Shown here: positions 46,350 to 54,142 of the stretch, one piece after another
How the letters are laid out: each line of letters starts with the position of its first letter
How positions within the stretch are numbered: position 1 is the stretch's first letter
Source of the DNA: Streptomyces albicerus
Lineage (GTDB): Bacteria > Actinomycetota > Actinomycetes > Streptomycetales > Streptomycetaceae
DNA length: 64,000 bases
NCBI RefSeq assembly: GCF_008905045.1
Contig: NZ_VWMY01000030.1
Span: forward strand, 51,923 to 115,922
Direction: 5' to 3'
Notes under the pieces: generated by a model
What the model was told of the DNA's origin: nothing
The model's input: only the letters and a program-made list of their open reading frames with translations
The model's database searches: none
Translations under genes and position numbers: made by a program

Positions 46350-46562
46350 ATGTGTTCCCACCAGCCTTCGTGCCCGTCCGCCGACCGTTCCGAGCGCGTC
46401 CACCACGACGACGCGCACATCGTCGCCTCGCACCCCGAGCAGGGCTGGTACCTGCTGTGCGACGGCGTGATCGTCTTCGACGACACCGGCGCGCTGCTGC
46501 CCGACGGCCGTGTCGTCGCCCCGCACCGGGTGCCGGCCGAGCAGCTGGCCATCGCGGCCTGA
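46350..46562 (+). CDS. DUF5999 small protein
   Basis: A 70-residue cytosolic protein beginning MCSHQPSCPSADRSE, with the conserved ASHPEQGWYLLCDGVIVFDDTGALLPDGRVVAPHR of DUF5999. The MCxHQPxCP start may bind a metal. GGAGG is 7 nt upstream, so this ATG is preferred over one 17 codons earlier. It is a widely conserved streptomycete protein of unknown role. It converges on the RidA gene with a 10-bp gap. Confidence 0.85.
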   Translation: MCSHQPSCPSADRSERVHHDDAHIVASHPEQGWYLLCDGVIVFDDTGALLPDGRVVAPHRVPAEQLAIAA

Positions 46563-46572
46563 CATCCATCGC

Positions 46573-46971
46573 TCAGGCCGGTACGGCGACTCCGTCGAGT
46601 TCCACCATCGCCTGGGTGTCCCAGAGCCGGACCACCCCGATCACCGCCATCGCGGGGTACTCGCGTCCGGCCAACCGCCGCCAGATACGCCCGAGTTCGG
46701 GAGCGTGGGCGCGATAGCCGTCGACATCCGTCGTGTAGACGGTGACGCGGACGAGATCGGCGGGCTCACCGCCCGCCGCGCGCAGGGCGGTGAGGAGATT
46801 GGCCAGGGCACGCTCGAACTGCAGGGGGAGCGTGGCACCGACGATCTTTCCGTCGGTGTCGAGTGCGGTCTGGCCCGCGAGGAAGACGAGGCGGGAGCCG
46901 GTGGCCGTGACGGCATGCGAGAAGCCGGTGGGCGGGGACAGCTCGGGCGGGTTGACGCGCTCGGTGGTCAT
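46573..46971 (-). CDS. RidA/YjgF-family enamine/imine deaminase
   Basis: A 132-residue trimeric RidA-type protein. The pocket elements include FLAGQTALDTDGKIVG (about 30-45), the active-site arginine in LVRVTVYTTDVDGY and an acidic residue in the C-terminal strand (MVELDGVAV). Its start overlaps the acyl-CoA dehydrogenase stop (ATGA). In 2-aminobenzoate-CoA and 2-aminomuconate-type pathways a RidA homologue hydrolyses the enamine/imine left after ring reduction or cleavage. That is its likely job here, and it fits the aryl-CoA genes around it. A general 2-aminoacrylate detoxifier is the alternative. Confidence 0.87.
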   Translation of the reverse strand: MTTERVNPPELSPPTGFSHAVTATGSRLVFLAGQTALDTDGKIVGATLPLQFERALANLLTALRAAGGEPADLVRVTVYTTDVDGYRAHAPELGRIWRRLAGREYPAMAVIGVVRLWDTQAMVELDGVAVPA

Positions 46972-48101
46972 CGCGGCTCCTCGGTCGTCGTGGCGTACAA
47001 CTCCTTGGCGATGACGGCCCGTTGGACCTCGCTGGCGCCCTCGTAGATCCGTGGGGCGCGCACCTCTCGGTAGAGGTGCTCGAGTAGGTGACCGCGACGC
47101 AGGGCCCGGGCACCGTGCAACTGCACCGCCGCGTCGACGACGTACTGGGCCGTCTCGGTCGCGAGCAGCTTCGCCATCGCCGCCCGTTTGGGCACATCCG
47201 GTTCACCCGCGTCGTACGCCGCCGCTGCCGCGTACACCATGAGGCGTGCCGCCTCCGTGCGCAGGGCCATCTCGGCGACCTGGTGGGCCACGATCTGAAG
47301 GTCCTTCAACTTGCCGCCGAACGCGTCCCGTTGGGCCGTGTGCCCGAGAGTCGCGTCCAGCGCGGCCTGCGCCATGCCGACCGCGAACGCTCCGACGCTG
47401 GGCCGGAAGAGGTTCAGCGTGCTCATCGCCACGCGGAAGCCGCGCCCCGGTTCACCGAGCACGTCGTCCGCCGTCACCGGAACGCCGTCGAAGGCGAGGG
47501 TGCCGATGGGGTGCGGGGAGAGCATGTCGAGGGGTGCGCCGGTGAGGCCGGGCCGGTCGGCAGGGACGAGGAAGGCGGTGACCCCGCGCGAACCGGCGTC
47601 GGGGCCGGTACGCGCGAAGACGGTGTAGAAGTCGGCTTCGGGGGCGTTGGAGATCCAGCACTTCTCACCGGTGAGGCGCCATCGGCTGGGGCCGTCGGGC
47701 TCGGCGCGCAAGGCCAGCGCCGCCGCGTCCGAGCCCGCGCCCGGCTCGCTCAGCGCGAAGGCCGCCACCGTGGTGCCCTCGCTCACCCCGGGCAGCCAGC
47801 GCTCGCGCTGGGCCGCGGTTCCGTACACGTGGACGGGATGCGCGCCGAGCCCCTGGAGGGCCAGGGCCGTCTCCGCCTCCGTGCAGGCGTACGCGAGGGA
47901 CTCCCGCATCAGGCAGAGGTCGAGCGCGCCGGAGGTGAACAGGCGGTCAAGGAGCCCGAGCCGGCCGAGCTCGGCGACGAGCGGGCGGTTGACGTGGCCC
48001 GGCTCGCCCTTCTCGGCCACCGGGCTCAACCGGTCCGCGGCGAGCGCGCGCAGCTCCGCGCACCAGGCGGTTTGTGCCGGATCGAGCGAGAATGCGGACA
48101 T
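46968..48101 (-). CDS. acyl-CoA dehydrogenase
   Basis: A 377-residue flavoenzyme. The middle-domain signatures are FALSEPGAGSDAAAL and WISNAPEADFYTVFAR, and the C-terminal helical domain has QLHGARALRRGHLLEHLYREVRAPRIYEGASEVQR, where the Glu of YEGASE is the catalytic-base position in many members. It opens a minus-strand operon with RidA and is divergent from the aryl-CoA ligase across an operator-like motif. It probably oxidises a ring-derived acyl-CoA in the aminobenzoyl-CoA route. Confidence 0.9.
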   Translation of the reverse strand: MSAFSLDPAQTAWCAELRALAADRLSPVAEKGEPGHVNRPLVAELGRLGLLDRLFTSGALDLCLMRESLAYACTEAETALALQGLGAHPVHVYGTAAQRERWLPGVSEGTTVAAFALSEPGAGSDAAALALRAEPDGPSRWRLTGEKCWISNAPEADFYTVFARTGPDAGSRGVTAFLVPADRPGLTGAPLDMLSPHPIGTLAFDGVPVTADDVLGEPGRGFRVAMSTLNLFRPSVGAFAVGMAQAALDATLGHTAQRDAFGGKLKDLQIVAHQVAEMALRTEAARLMVYAAAAAYDAGEPDVPKRAAMAKLLATETAQYVVDAAVQLHGARALRRGHLLEHLYREVRAPRIYEGASEVQRAVIAKELYATTTEEPR

Positions 48102-48138
48102 GGCCGGTCCCCTCTCCCGTGTCGGGCTGCACTGCGAG

Positions 48139-48176
48139 GCTATCGCGGACCGTTGACTGTCGTCACCAACACGATA
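48139..48176. promoter_or_regulatory. operator-like motif, copy A (dehydrogenase/ligase divergent promoter)
   Basis: GCTATC-N9-TGACTGTCGTCAC-N5-CGATA. The TGAC/GTCA arms are separated by TGTC (48154-48165). Nearly the same arrangement occurs at 57376-57415 before the enoyl-CoA hydratase. It is probably bound by the PaaX-type regulator encoded at 50031. Confidence 0.7.
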
Positions 48177-48218
48177 CGCTCCTGGTGCGAGCCCACCACG
48201 ACGAGGGGGCGAACCGCC

Positions 48219-50015
48219 ATGGACCCCATGGACCCAAAAGACCCCAGGGATACCGTGCGGCCGACGACCTCGGCCCACGTAAACGCTTACGCAAACGATT
48301 ACGCCCAGGCCCGCGCAGCCGCCGACGCGGCCGCCGATTCGGCCACCGGCACGGCCGGCGCCGGTGCCACCGCGCACGTCGACACCTTCGCCCGCGACCA
48401 CCTCCCACCCCCCGACCAGTGGCCCGAGCTCCGCTTCGACCTCCCCGAGCTGCGCTACCCCGGGCATCTGAACTGCGCCGCCGAGCTCCTCGACCACGCC
48501 GACCCCGAGCGCCCGGTCTTCCGCACCGCCTCCGGTGACGTGTGGACGTACGGCGAACTCCGCACCCGCGTCGACCGCATCGCCCACGTCCTGACGTCCG
48601 ATCTCGGTGTGGTCCCCGGCAACCGGGTCCTCCTCCGCGGCCCCACCACCCCGTGGCTGGCCGCGTGCTGGCTGGCCGTGCTGAAGGCGGGTGCGGTCGT
48701 CGTCACGGCCCTTGCCCAGCAGCGGCCCCACGAGCTGGCCACGATGTGCGAGATCGCCCGGGTGGAGTACGCGCTCTGCGACATCCGGTCGGTGGACGAC
48801 CTGGCGAAGGCGGAGATCCCCGGGCTGCGGATCACGACGTACGGTGGGGACGCTCCCGACGACCTCCTGAACCGCGAGGCCTCTGACGAGCCGTTCACCG
48901 CCGTGGACACCGCGGCCGACGACGTGGCGCTGATCGCGTTCACATCCGGCACGACCGGCCGCCCCAAGGGCTGTATGCACTTCCACCGTGATGTGTTGGC
49001 GATAGCGGACACTTTCTCGAATCATGTCTTGCGACCACACCCCGACGATGTCTTCGCGGGCAGTCCCCCGCTGGGTTTCACCTTCGGGCTCGGCGGCCTG
49101 GTGATCTTCCCGATGCGTGTCGGCGCCAGTGCGCTGCTGCTCGAACAGGCGGGTCCCAAGCAGCTGTTGCCCGCGATCGCCGAGCACCGCGTGTCGGTCC
49201 TGTTCACCGCGCCGACCGCGTACCGCGCGATGCTGGACGAGCTGGCCGCGTACGACATCACGTCCCTGCGGCGCTGTGTCTCGGCGGGCGAGAACCTCCC
49301 CGCCGCCACCTGGCAGGCCTGGCACGACCGCACCGGTCTGCGCGTCATCAACGGCATAGGCGCCACCGAACTGCTGCACATCTTCATCTCCGCGGCCGAC
49401 GAGCAGATCCGTCCCGGCACGACCGGTGTCCCCGTACCGGGCTGGCACGCGCGCGTGGTCGACGATTCGGGTGAGCCCGTGCCCGACGGCGAGCCCGGAC
49501 TGCTCGCCGTGCGCGGCCCGGTCGGCTGCCGCTACCTGGGCGACCAACGGCAGCGGGAGTACGTACGCGACGGCTGGAACATCACCGGAGACACCTACGT
49601 CCGCGAGCCCGACGGCTACTTCCGGTATGTGGCCCGCGCGGACGACATGATCATTTCCGCCGGATACAACATCGCGGGCCCGGAGGTCGAGGACGCGCTG
49701 CTGCGTCACCCGGACGTGGTCGAGACCGCTGTCGTGGGACACCCCGACGAGTCGCGCGGCCAGGTCGTGGTGGCGTACGCGGTACTGCGGCCCGGCGCCC
49801 GGCAGGACGCCGAGGCGCTGCGCGCGTTCGTCAAGTCCGAGCTGGCGCCGTACAAGTGCCCGCGCGAGATCGTCTTCCTGGACGCGCTGCCGCGGACGGC
49901 GACCGGGAAGCTCCAGCGGTTCCGGCTGCGTACGGACGTCAACCCGGTACGTGCGGAGGGCGGTTCCATGCGGACGGAAAGTGATCACCTGCCCGCGGAA
50001 GGCGATCCCGCGTGA
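48219..50015 (+). CDS. aryl-CoA ligase (benzoate/2-aminobenzoate-CoA ligase type)
   Basis: A 598-residue ANL-superfamily ligase that activates an aromatic acid with ATP and CoA. Motifs are FTSGTTGRPKGCMHFHRD (about 239-256), NGIGATELLHIF, GWNITGDTY and the catalytic Lys of PRTATGKLQR. The GATELLHIFIS stretch and the PELRYPGHLNCAAELLD start follow the benzoate-CoA ligase subgroup. A 60-residue Ala-rich N-terminal extension is unusual. With the RidA, monooxygenase/reductase and hydratase genes it suggests 2-aminobenzoate as substrate. It is followed after 15 bp by its likely regulator. Confidence 0.88.
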   Translation: MDPMDPKDPRDTVRPTTSAHVNAYANDYAQARAAADAAADSATGTAGAGATAHVDTFARDHLPPPDQWPELRFDLPELRYPGHLNCAAELLDHADPERPVFRTASGDVWTYGELRTRVDRIAHVLTSDLGVVPGNRVLLRGPTTPWLAACWLAVLKAGAVVVTALAQQRPHELATMCEIARVEYALCDIRSVDDLAKAEIPGLRITTYGGDAPDDLLNREASDEPFTAVDTAADDVALIAFTSGTTGRPKGCMHFHRDVLAIADTFSNHVLRPHPDDVFAGSPPLGFTFGLGGLVIFPMRVGASALLLEQAGPKQLLPAIAEHRVSVLFTAPTAYRAMLDELAAYDITSLRRCVSAGENLPAATWQAWHDRTGLRVINGIGATELLHIFISAADEQIRPGTTGVPVPGWHARVVDDSGEPVPDGEPGLLAVRGPVGCRYLGDQRQREYVRDGWNITGDTYVREPDGYFRYVARADDMIISAGYNIAGPEVEDALLRHPDVVETAVVGHPDESRGQVVVAYAVLRPGARQDAEALRAFVKSELAPYKCPREIVFLDALPRTATGKLQRFRLRTDVNPVRAEGGSMRTESDHLPAEGDPA

Positions 50016-50030
50016 CGCCGACGATCTAGA

Positions 50031-50873
50031 GTGATCAACGTGTCCGAGCAGCACGCACCCCGGTCCCTCATCGTCACCTTCTACGGCGCGTACGGCCGCT
50101 TCGTCCCCGGTCCCGTACCCGTGGCCGAACTGATCCGGCTCCTCGCCGCGGTCGGTGTTGACGCGCCCTCCGTGCGCTCGTCGGTGTCCCGGCTCAAACG
50201 CCGCGGGCTGCTCGTGCCGGCGCGCACGGCGACGGGTGCGGCCGGGTATGTGCTGTCGCCGGAGGCGCGGCAGCTCCTGGACGACGGCGACCGCAGGGTC
50301 TACGCGGTCTCGCCCCCCGAGGACGACTCCTGGGTGCTGGCCGTGTTCTCCGTGCCGGAGTCCGAGCGGCAGAAACGTCACGTGCTGCGCTCCCGGCTGG
50401 CCGGCCTCGGCTTCGGGACGGCCGCGCCCGGAGTGTGGCTCGCACCGGCGCGCCTCTACGAAGAGACCCGCCATACGCTGGAACGGCTGCGTCTCGACGC
50501 GTACGTGGAGCTGTTCCGCGGTGAGCACCTGGGCTTCACGGCGACGGCCGAGGCGGTCGCCCGCTGGTGGGACCTGGCCGCGATCGCCAAGCAGCACGAA
50601 GCGTTTCTCGACCGCCACGCGCGCGTGCTGCACGACTGGGAGGCGCGGACGGACACCCCTCTGGAGGAGGCGTACCGCGACTATCTGCTCGCCCTGGACT
50701 CCTGGCGCCATCTTCCGTACGCCGATCCCGGGCTGCCCCCCGCACTGCTCCCCCAGGACTGGCCGGGAGCCCGCTCGGCGGCGGTCTTCCGGGCGCTGCA
50801 CGAGCGGCTGCGGGACGCGGGGGCGGCCTTCGCGGGCGTACCGAAGAGTGGCCCGCATCCCGAATCCATGTGA
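50031..50873 (+). CDS. PaaX-family transcriptional regulator
   Basis: A 280-residue repressor with the PaaX N-terminal winged helix (RSLIVTFYGAYGRF..LAAVGVDAPSVRSSVSRLKRRGLLVPAR), a central ferredoxin-like domain (WVLAVFSVPESERQKRHVLRSRLAGLGFG) and the C-terminal PaaX domain (YLLALDSWRHLPYADPGLPPALLPQDWPG). PaaX proteins sense aryl-CoA esters, normally phenylacetyl-CoA. Here the ligand would be the ligase product, for example aminobenzoyl-CoA. Start GTG at 50031; a second GTG three codons later is possible. It is co-transcribed with the ligase. Confidence 0.9.
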   Translation: MINVSEQHAPRSLIVTFYGAYGRFVPGPVPVAELIRLLAAVGVDAPSVRSSVSRLKRRGLLVPARTATGAAGYVLSPEARQLLDDGDRRVYAVSPPEDDSWVLAVFSVPESERQKRHVLRSRLAGLGFGTAAPGVWLAPARLYEETRHTLERLRLDAYVELFRGEHLGFTATAEAVARWWDLAAIAKQHEAFLDRHARVLHDWEARTDTPLEEAYRDYLLALDSWRHLPYADPGLPPALLPQDWPGARSAAVFRALHERLRDAGAAFAGVPKSGPHPESM

Positions 50874-50884
50874 CGTCAGTCACA
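50869..50884. promoter_or_regulatory. TGTGAC-N4-GTCACA palindrome (copy C or Crp site)
   Basis: TGTGACGTCAGTCACA spans the paaX-like stop codon and lies 73 bp before the sulfotransferase start. It shares the GTGAC-N4-GTCAC frame with the site at 57390-57403, and it also fits the Streptomyces Crp consensus GTG-N6-GNCAC. Either regulator could use it. Confidence 0.5.
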
Positions 50885-50956
50885 ATTCAGGTCGCTAAGG
50901 GAACGCTCAGGTTACTCCGGCCCTCTTCTCATATTCCTTACCTAGCGTCGTGACGC

Positions 50957-51850
50957 ATGAGTCTGATGCGCAGTCTGAACCGGGCGCTCTCCGCCACCAC
51001 GGGCCTCCAGGTGCGTAGGGCCGCTCCCGTCGCACCGCCGCAGCCGAAGAAGACCGCGGCGAAACCGGGGAAGCGGCCCACGCCGGTGTACCGATGTCCT
51101 GCCCCCGAGGACCTCGCGACGGACCGGCTGCTGCGGGAGCCGGTCTTCATCATGTCGCCTGTGCGCTCCGGCTCGACCCTGCTGCGGATGCTCCTGAACG
51201 CGCACTCGCGGCTGCACTCCCCGCACGAGCTGCACATCCGCCGCCTGGAAGTCGGCTTCGGCAGCAAGCTGTCGCAGCGCGCCATGAGCGCCCTCGACCT
51301 GGAGCGCGGCGACCTGGAGCATCTGCTCTGGGACCGGGTCATGCACCGGGAGCTGGTGAAGTCGGGCAAGGACTTCGTCGTCGAGAAGACCCCCAGCAAC
51401 GCGTTCGTACACCGGCGCATCAGGGACTGCTGGCCCGACGCCCGCTTCGTCTTCCTGCTCCGCCACCCGGCGTCCATCGCCCGGTCCTGGCACGAGGGCG
51501 ACCCCGACAAGCGGACCTACGACGAGGCCGCGGCCGACGCGCTGCGCTACATGAAGGCCGTCGACAACGCCCGCAAGGGGATCACCGGCGGCCACACCGT
51601 GCGCTACGAGGACATCACCGCCGACCCCGAGAAGGAGATGCGCCGCCTCTGCGCCTTCCTCGACGTGGACTTCGAGCCGTCGATGCTCGAGTACGGCAGG
51701 AAGGACGACACCCAGGTCGTGAAGGGCCTCGGCGACTGGCGGGACAAGATCCGCAGCGGCCAGGTGCAGAGCGGGCGCGCGCTGCCCGCCGAGGACGAGA
51801 TCCCGGAGATCCTGCGGCCGATGTGCAGGGCCTGGGGTTACAGCTCGTGA
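50957..51850 (+). CDS. PAPS-dependent sulfotransferase
   Basis: A 297-residue cytosolic sulfotransferase (Sulfotransfer_3 type). The 5'-phosphosulfate loop is FIMSPVRSGSTLLRMLLN (64-81), and the 3'-phosphate site is FLLRHPASIARSWHEGD (Arg169, Ser177). A basic, Pro-rich N-terminal segment of about 45 residues precedes the fold. It is the first gene of a tightly coupled set with a 137-residue protein, a GT4 and an APS kinase, so its donor PAPS is made by the operon itself. The acceptor is unknown; the GT4 suggests a sugar or glycan. Confidence 0.88.
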   Translation: MSLMRSLNRALSATTGLQVRRAAPVAPPQPKKTAAKPGKRPTPVYRCPAPEDLATDRLLREPVFIMSPVRSGSTLLRMLLNAHSRLHSPHELHIRRLEVGFGSKLSQRAMSALDLERGDLEHLLWDRVMHRELVKSGKDFVVEKTPSNAFVHRRIRDCWPDARFVFLLRHPASIARSWHEGDPDKRTYDEAAADALRYMKAVDNARKGITGGHTVRYEDITADPEKEMRRLCAFLDVDFEPSMLEYGRKDDTQVVKGLGDWRDKIRSGQVQSGRALPAEDEIPEILRPMCRAWGYSS

Positions 51851-52260
51851 AGCCGCATGCCGAGATAACGGAGGTCTGGCCGCGTGACGGGCGCGTCCGG
51901 CTCGTCGGGCGCATCCACGGGCGGCCCGCCGACGGCTACTGGCGGCTGCTGCTCACCCGCCGCGGCCGCGCCGGCCACCGGCTGGACTACCCGGCCCAGG
52001 TGAAGGGCGACCGCTTCGAGAGCGAACTGCTCATCGCCGACCTTGCGGCGGCCGCCGACACGGCGGAGGTCGAGGAGTGGGACATCCATCTCACCGACGG
52101 CGAGGCGGAGTTGCGGGCCGGGCGCCGGCTCGACGACGTCCACGGCAAGAAGAAGATCATGGTCTTTCCCGAGCAGCGGATACACGGCCTCAGCGTGCGT
52201 CCGTACTACACGGTGAAGGACAACCTTTCGCTGAAGTGCCGTACGGGAGCAGCAACATGA
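51847..52260 (+). CDS. unknown protein of the sulfation cassette
   Basis: A 137-residue protein I do not recognise. It starts VKPHAEITEVWPRDGRVRLVGRIHG and reads as an all-beta, Ig/FN3-like fold, ending with MVFPEQRIHGLSVRPYYTVKDNLSLKCR. It has no signal peptide or membrane helix. GTG overlaps the sulfotransferase stop and its own stop overlaps the GT4 start (ATGA), so it is made in step with both. It could be a glycan-modification accessory, like the beta-domain modules found beside teichoic-type glycosyltransferases. Function open. Confidence 0.75.
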   Translation: MKPHAEITEVWPRDGRVRLVGRIHGRPADGYWRLLLTRRGRAGHRLDYPAQVKGDRFESELLIADLAAAADTAEVEEWDIHLTDGEAELRAGRRLDDVHGKKKIMVFPEQRIHGLSVRPYYTVKDNLSLKCRTGAAT

Positions 52261-53549
52261 CAGTTCATCAGATCCGACAGGTTCGGCAGATCCGGACGCG
52301 GCCGAAGGTCCGCTATCTGCTCCTGCACGCGTACGGCCGCGGCGGGACCATCCGCACGGTGATGAACCAGGCCAACTCCCTTGTGCAGGCGGGCTGGGAG
52401 GTCGAGCTGGTGAGCGCGCTGCGCCGCCGGGACGACATCCAGTTCCCGCTCGACCCGCGCGTCACGGTCACCACGGTCGTCGACGAGCGCGAGGAGGCGT
52501 ACACCCCGCCGTCGGGCGTGGCCGGACGCTGGCTGGGCTGGCGCCGCGGACGGCTGACTGAGCAGCCCGCACGGCATGTCCCGGCGGGCGAGTTCGGCCA
52601 CCGCTACTTCAACCGGTACGTCGAGCAGCGGCTGATCGCGTACCTGTCCTCGCTGCGCGACGGGATCCTGGTGACCACGCGGCCCGCGCTCAACTTCCTT
52701 GCGGCGGAGCATGCGACGGGCGGCGTGGTGCGGGTCGCGCAGGAGCACATGAACCACGGCACGCACAAGCACGATGTGCAGAAGCGCATCCGGGAGACCT
52801 ACCCGCGCTTCGACGCCGTCGCCGTCCTGACGGACCGGGACCGGGAGGAGTACGAGCGACTGCTGCCCGGCACCCGCGTCGTCCGCATCCCGAACGCCGT
52901 GCACTCCCTCGACCAGGTCCCCTCCGACCACCGCTCGAAGATCGCGGTGGCGGCCGGGCGGCTCTTCCCGCAGAAGGGCTTCGACCTGCTGATCCCGGCG
53001 TGGGCGAAGCTCGTCGAGACGTACCCCGACTGGCAGCTGAGGATCTATGGCAGCGGTGAGAAGAAGGCCGAGCTGCGGGCGCTCATCGAGGAGCACCACC
53101 TCTACAACCACGTGTTCCTGATGGGCCACACGGACCGGCTCGACGACGAACTCGCCAAGGCCTCCTTCTACGTGCTCAGTTCGCGCTTCGAGGGACTGCC
53201 GATGGTGATGATCGAGGCGATGAGCCACTCGCTGCCCGTGGTGGGCTTCGACTGCCCCACCGGCCCATCGGACGTGCTCACGCACGGAGTTGACGGGTTG
53301 CTGGTTCCCCCGGAGGACCCCGACGCGCTCGCCGACGCCATGGCCAAGCTGATGGGCGACCAGGCACTGCGCGCGGACATGGGCGTCGCGGCCGTGCTGA
53401 CAGCGGCCTCGTACGGACCGGACGCCGTGCACCCGCGCTGGGAGGCCCTCTTCGGCGAACTCCACGAGCTCCACGAACATCACGAACGTCACGGACTTGC
53501 CGAGCAAGGGCACCGCGCCGCGGGTGCCGCGAAGGGACAGCGCGCATGA
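52257..53549 (+). CDS. GT4-family glycosyltransferase
   Basis: A 430-residue GT-B enzyme. The N-terminal Rossmann half has a GRGGTIRTVMNQANSLVQAGWEVELVS start. The C-terminal half has AVAAGRLFPQKGFDLLIPAWAKL, IYGSGEKKAELRALIEEHHLYNHVFLMGHTDRL and the nucleotide-sugar site FEGLPMVMIEAMSHSLPVVGFDCPTGPSD. It is close to poly(glycerol-phosphate) or capsule glycosyltransferases. It overlaps the unknown protein and the APS kinase by 4 bp on each side, so a glycan is probably built and sulfated by this operon. Confidence 0.88.
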   Translation: MTVHQIRQVRQIRTRPKVRYLLLHAYGRGGTIRTVMNQANSLVQAGWEVELVSALRRRDDIQFPLDPRVTVTTVVDEREEAYTPPSGVAGRWLGWRRGRLTEQPARHVPAGEFGHRYFNRYVEQRLIAYLSSLRDGILVTTRPALNFLAAEHATGGVVRVAQEHMNHGTHKHDVQKRIRETYPRFDAVAVLTDRDREEYERLLPGTRVVRIPNAVHSLDQVPSDHRSKIAVAAGRLFPQKGFDLLIPAWAKLVETYPDWQLRIYGSGEKKAELRALIEEHHLYNHVFLMGHTDRLDDELAKASFYVLSSRFEGLPMVMIEAMSHSLPVVGFDCPTGPSDVLTHGVDGLLVPPEDPDALADAMAKLMGDQALRADMGVAAVLTAASYGPDAVHPRWEALFGELHELHEHHERHGLAEQGHRAAGAAKGQRA

Positions 53550-54118
53550 CCACCACGGCAAGGGGCCATCACAAGCCTCCCAGGGCTCCGGGAGCCACGA
53601 TCTGGCTCACCGGCCTGCCGAGCGCGGGCAAGACGACGATCGCCCGCACCCTCGCCGGCCGGCTGCGCTCCGAAGGGCATCGTGTGGAGGTCCTCGACGG
53701 CGACGAGGTCCGCCGCTTCCTCTCCGCCGGCCTCGGCTTCTCCCGCGAGGACCGCTACACCAACGTGCAGCGCATCGGCCTGGTCGCCGAAGTACTCGCG
53801 CGCAACGGGGTGTTGACCGTGGTGCCGGTCATCGCGCCGTACGCCGACAGCCGCGAGGCGGTGCGCAAACGACACGAGGCGAGCGGCACGCCGTACATCG
53901 AGGTGCATGTCGCGACGCCGGTCGAGGTGTGCAGCGAGCGCGACGTGAAGGGCCTGTACGCGCGGCAGGCGGCGGGCCGGCTGACCGGGCTCACGGGGGT
54001 CGACGACCCGTACGAGCCGCCGCCGGACCCCGCCCTCACGCTGGAGACGCAGTCGCAGACGCCCGAGGAGTCGGCGGGCTCGGTGCATGCGGTGCTGGCG
54101 GCCAGGGGGCTCGCGTGA
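53546..54118 (+). CDS. cysC: adenylylsulfate (APS) kinase
   Basis: A 190-residue kinase forming PAPS from APS. The P-loop is GLPSAGKTTIA (23-33), with DGDEVRRFLSAGLGFSREDR, the lid VHVATPVEVCSERDVKGLY and GVDDPYEPP typical of APS kinases. It is normally found with cysND for sulfate assimilation; here it is coupled to a sulfotransferase and GT4. That implies a dedicated PAPS supply for sulfated product formation, with APS taken from the housekeeping pathway. Confidence 0.93.
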   Translation: MTTTARGHHKPPRAPGATIWLTGLPSAGKTTIARTLAGRLRSEGHRVEVLDGDEVRRFLSAGLGFSREDRYTNVQRIGLVAEVLARNGVLTVVPVIAPYADSREAVRKRHEASGTPYIEVHVATPVEVCSERDVKGLYARQAAGRLTGLTGVDDPYEPPPDPALTLETQSQTPEESAGSVHAVLAARGLA

Positions 54119-54142
54119 GAGGCGTCTCAGTGAGGCGTGAGG

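Noticed and set aside
46968..50858. 1296-codon minus-strand frame reaching through ligase and PaaX genes
   Set aside because: Only its last 377 codons (acyl-CoA dehydrogenase) are real; the rest is antisense to genes with clear motifs.
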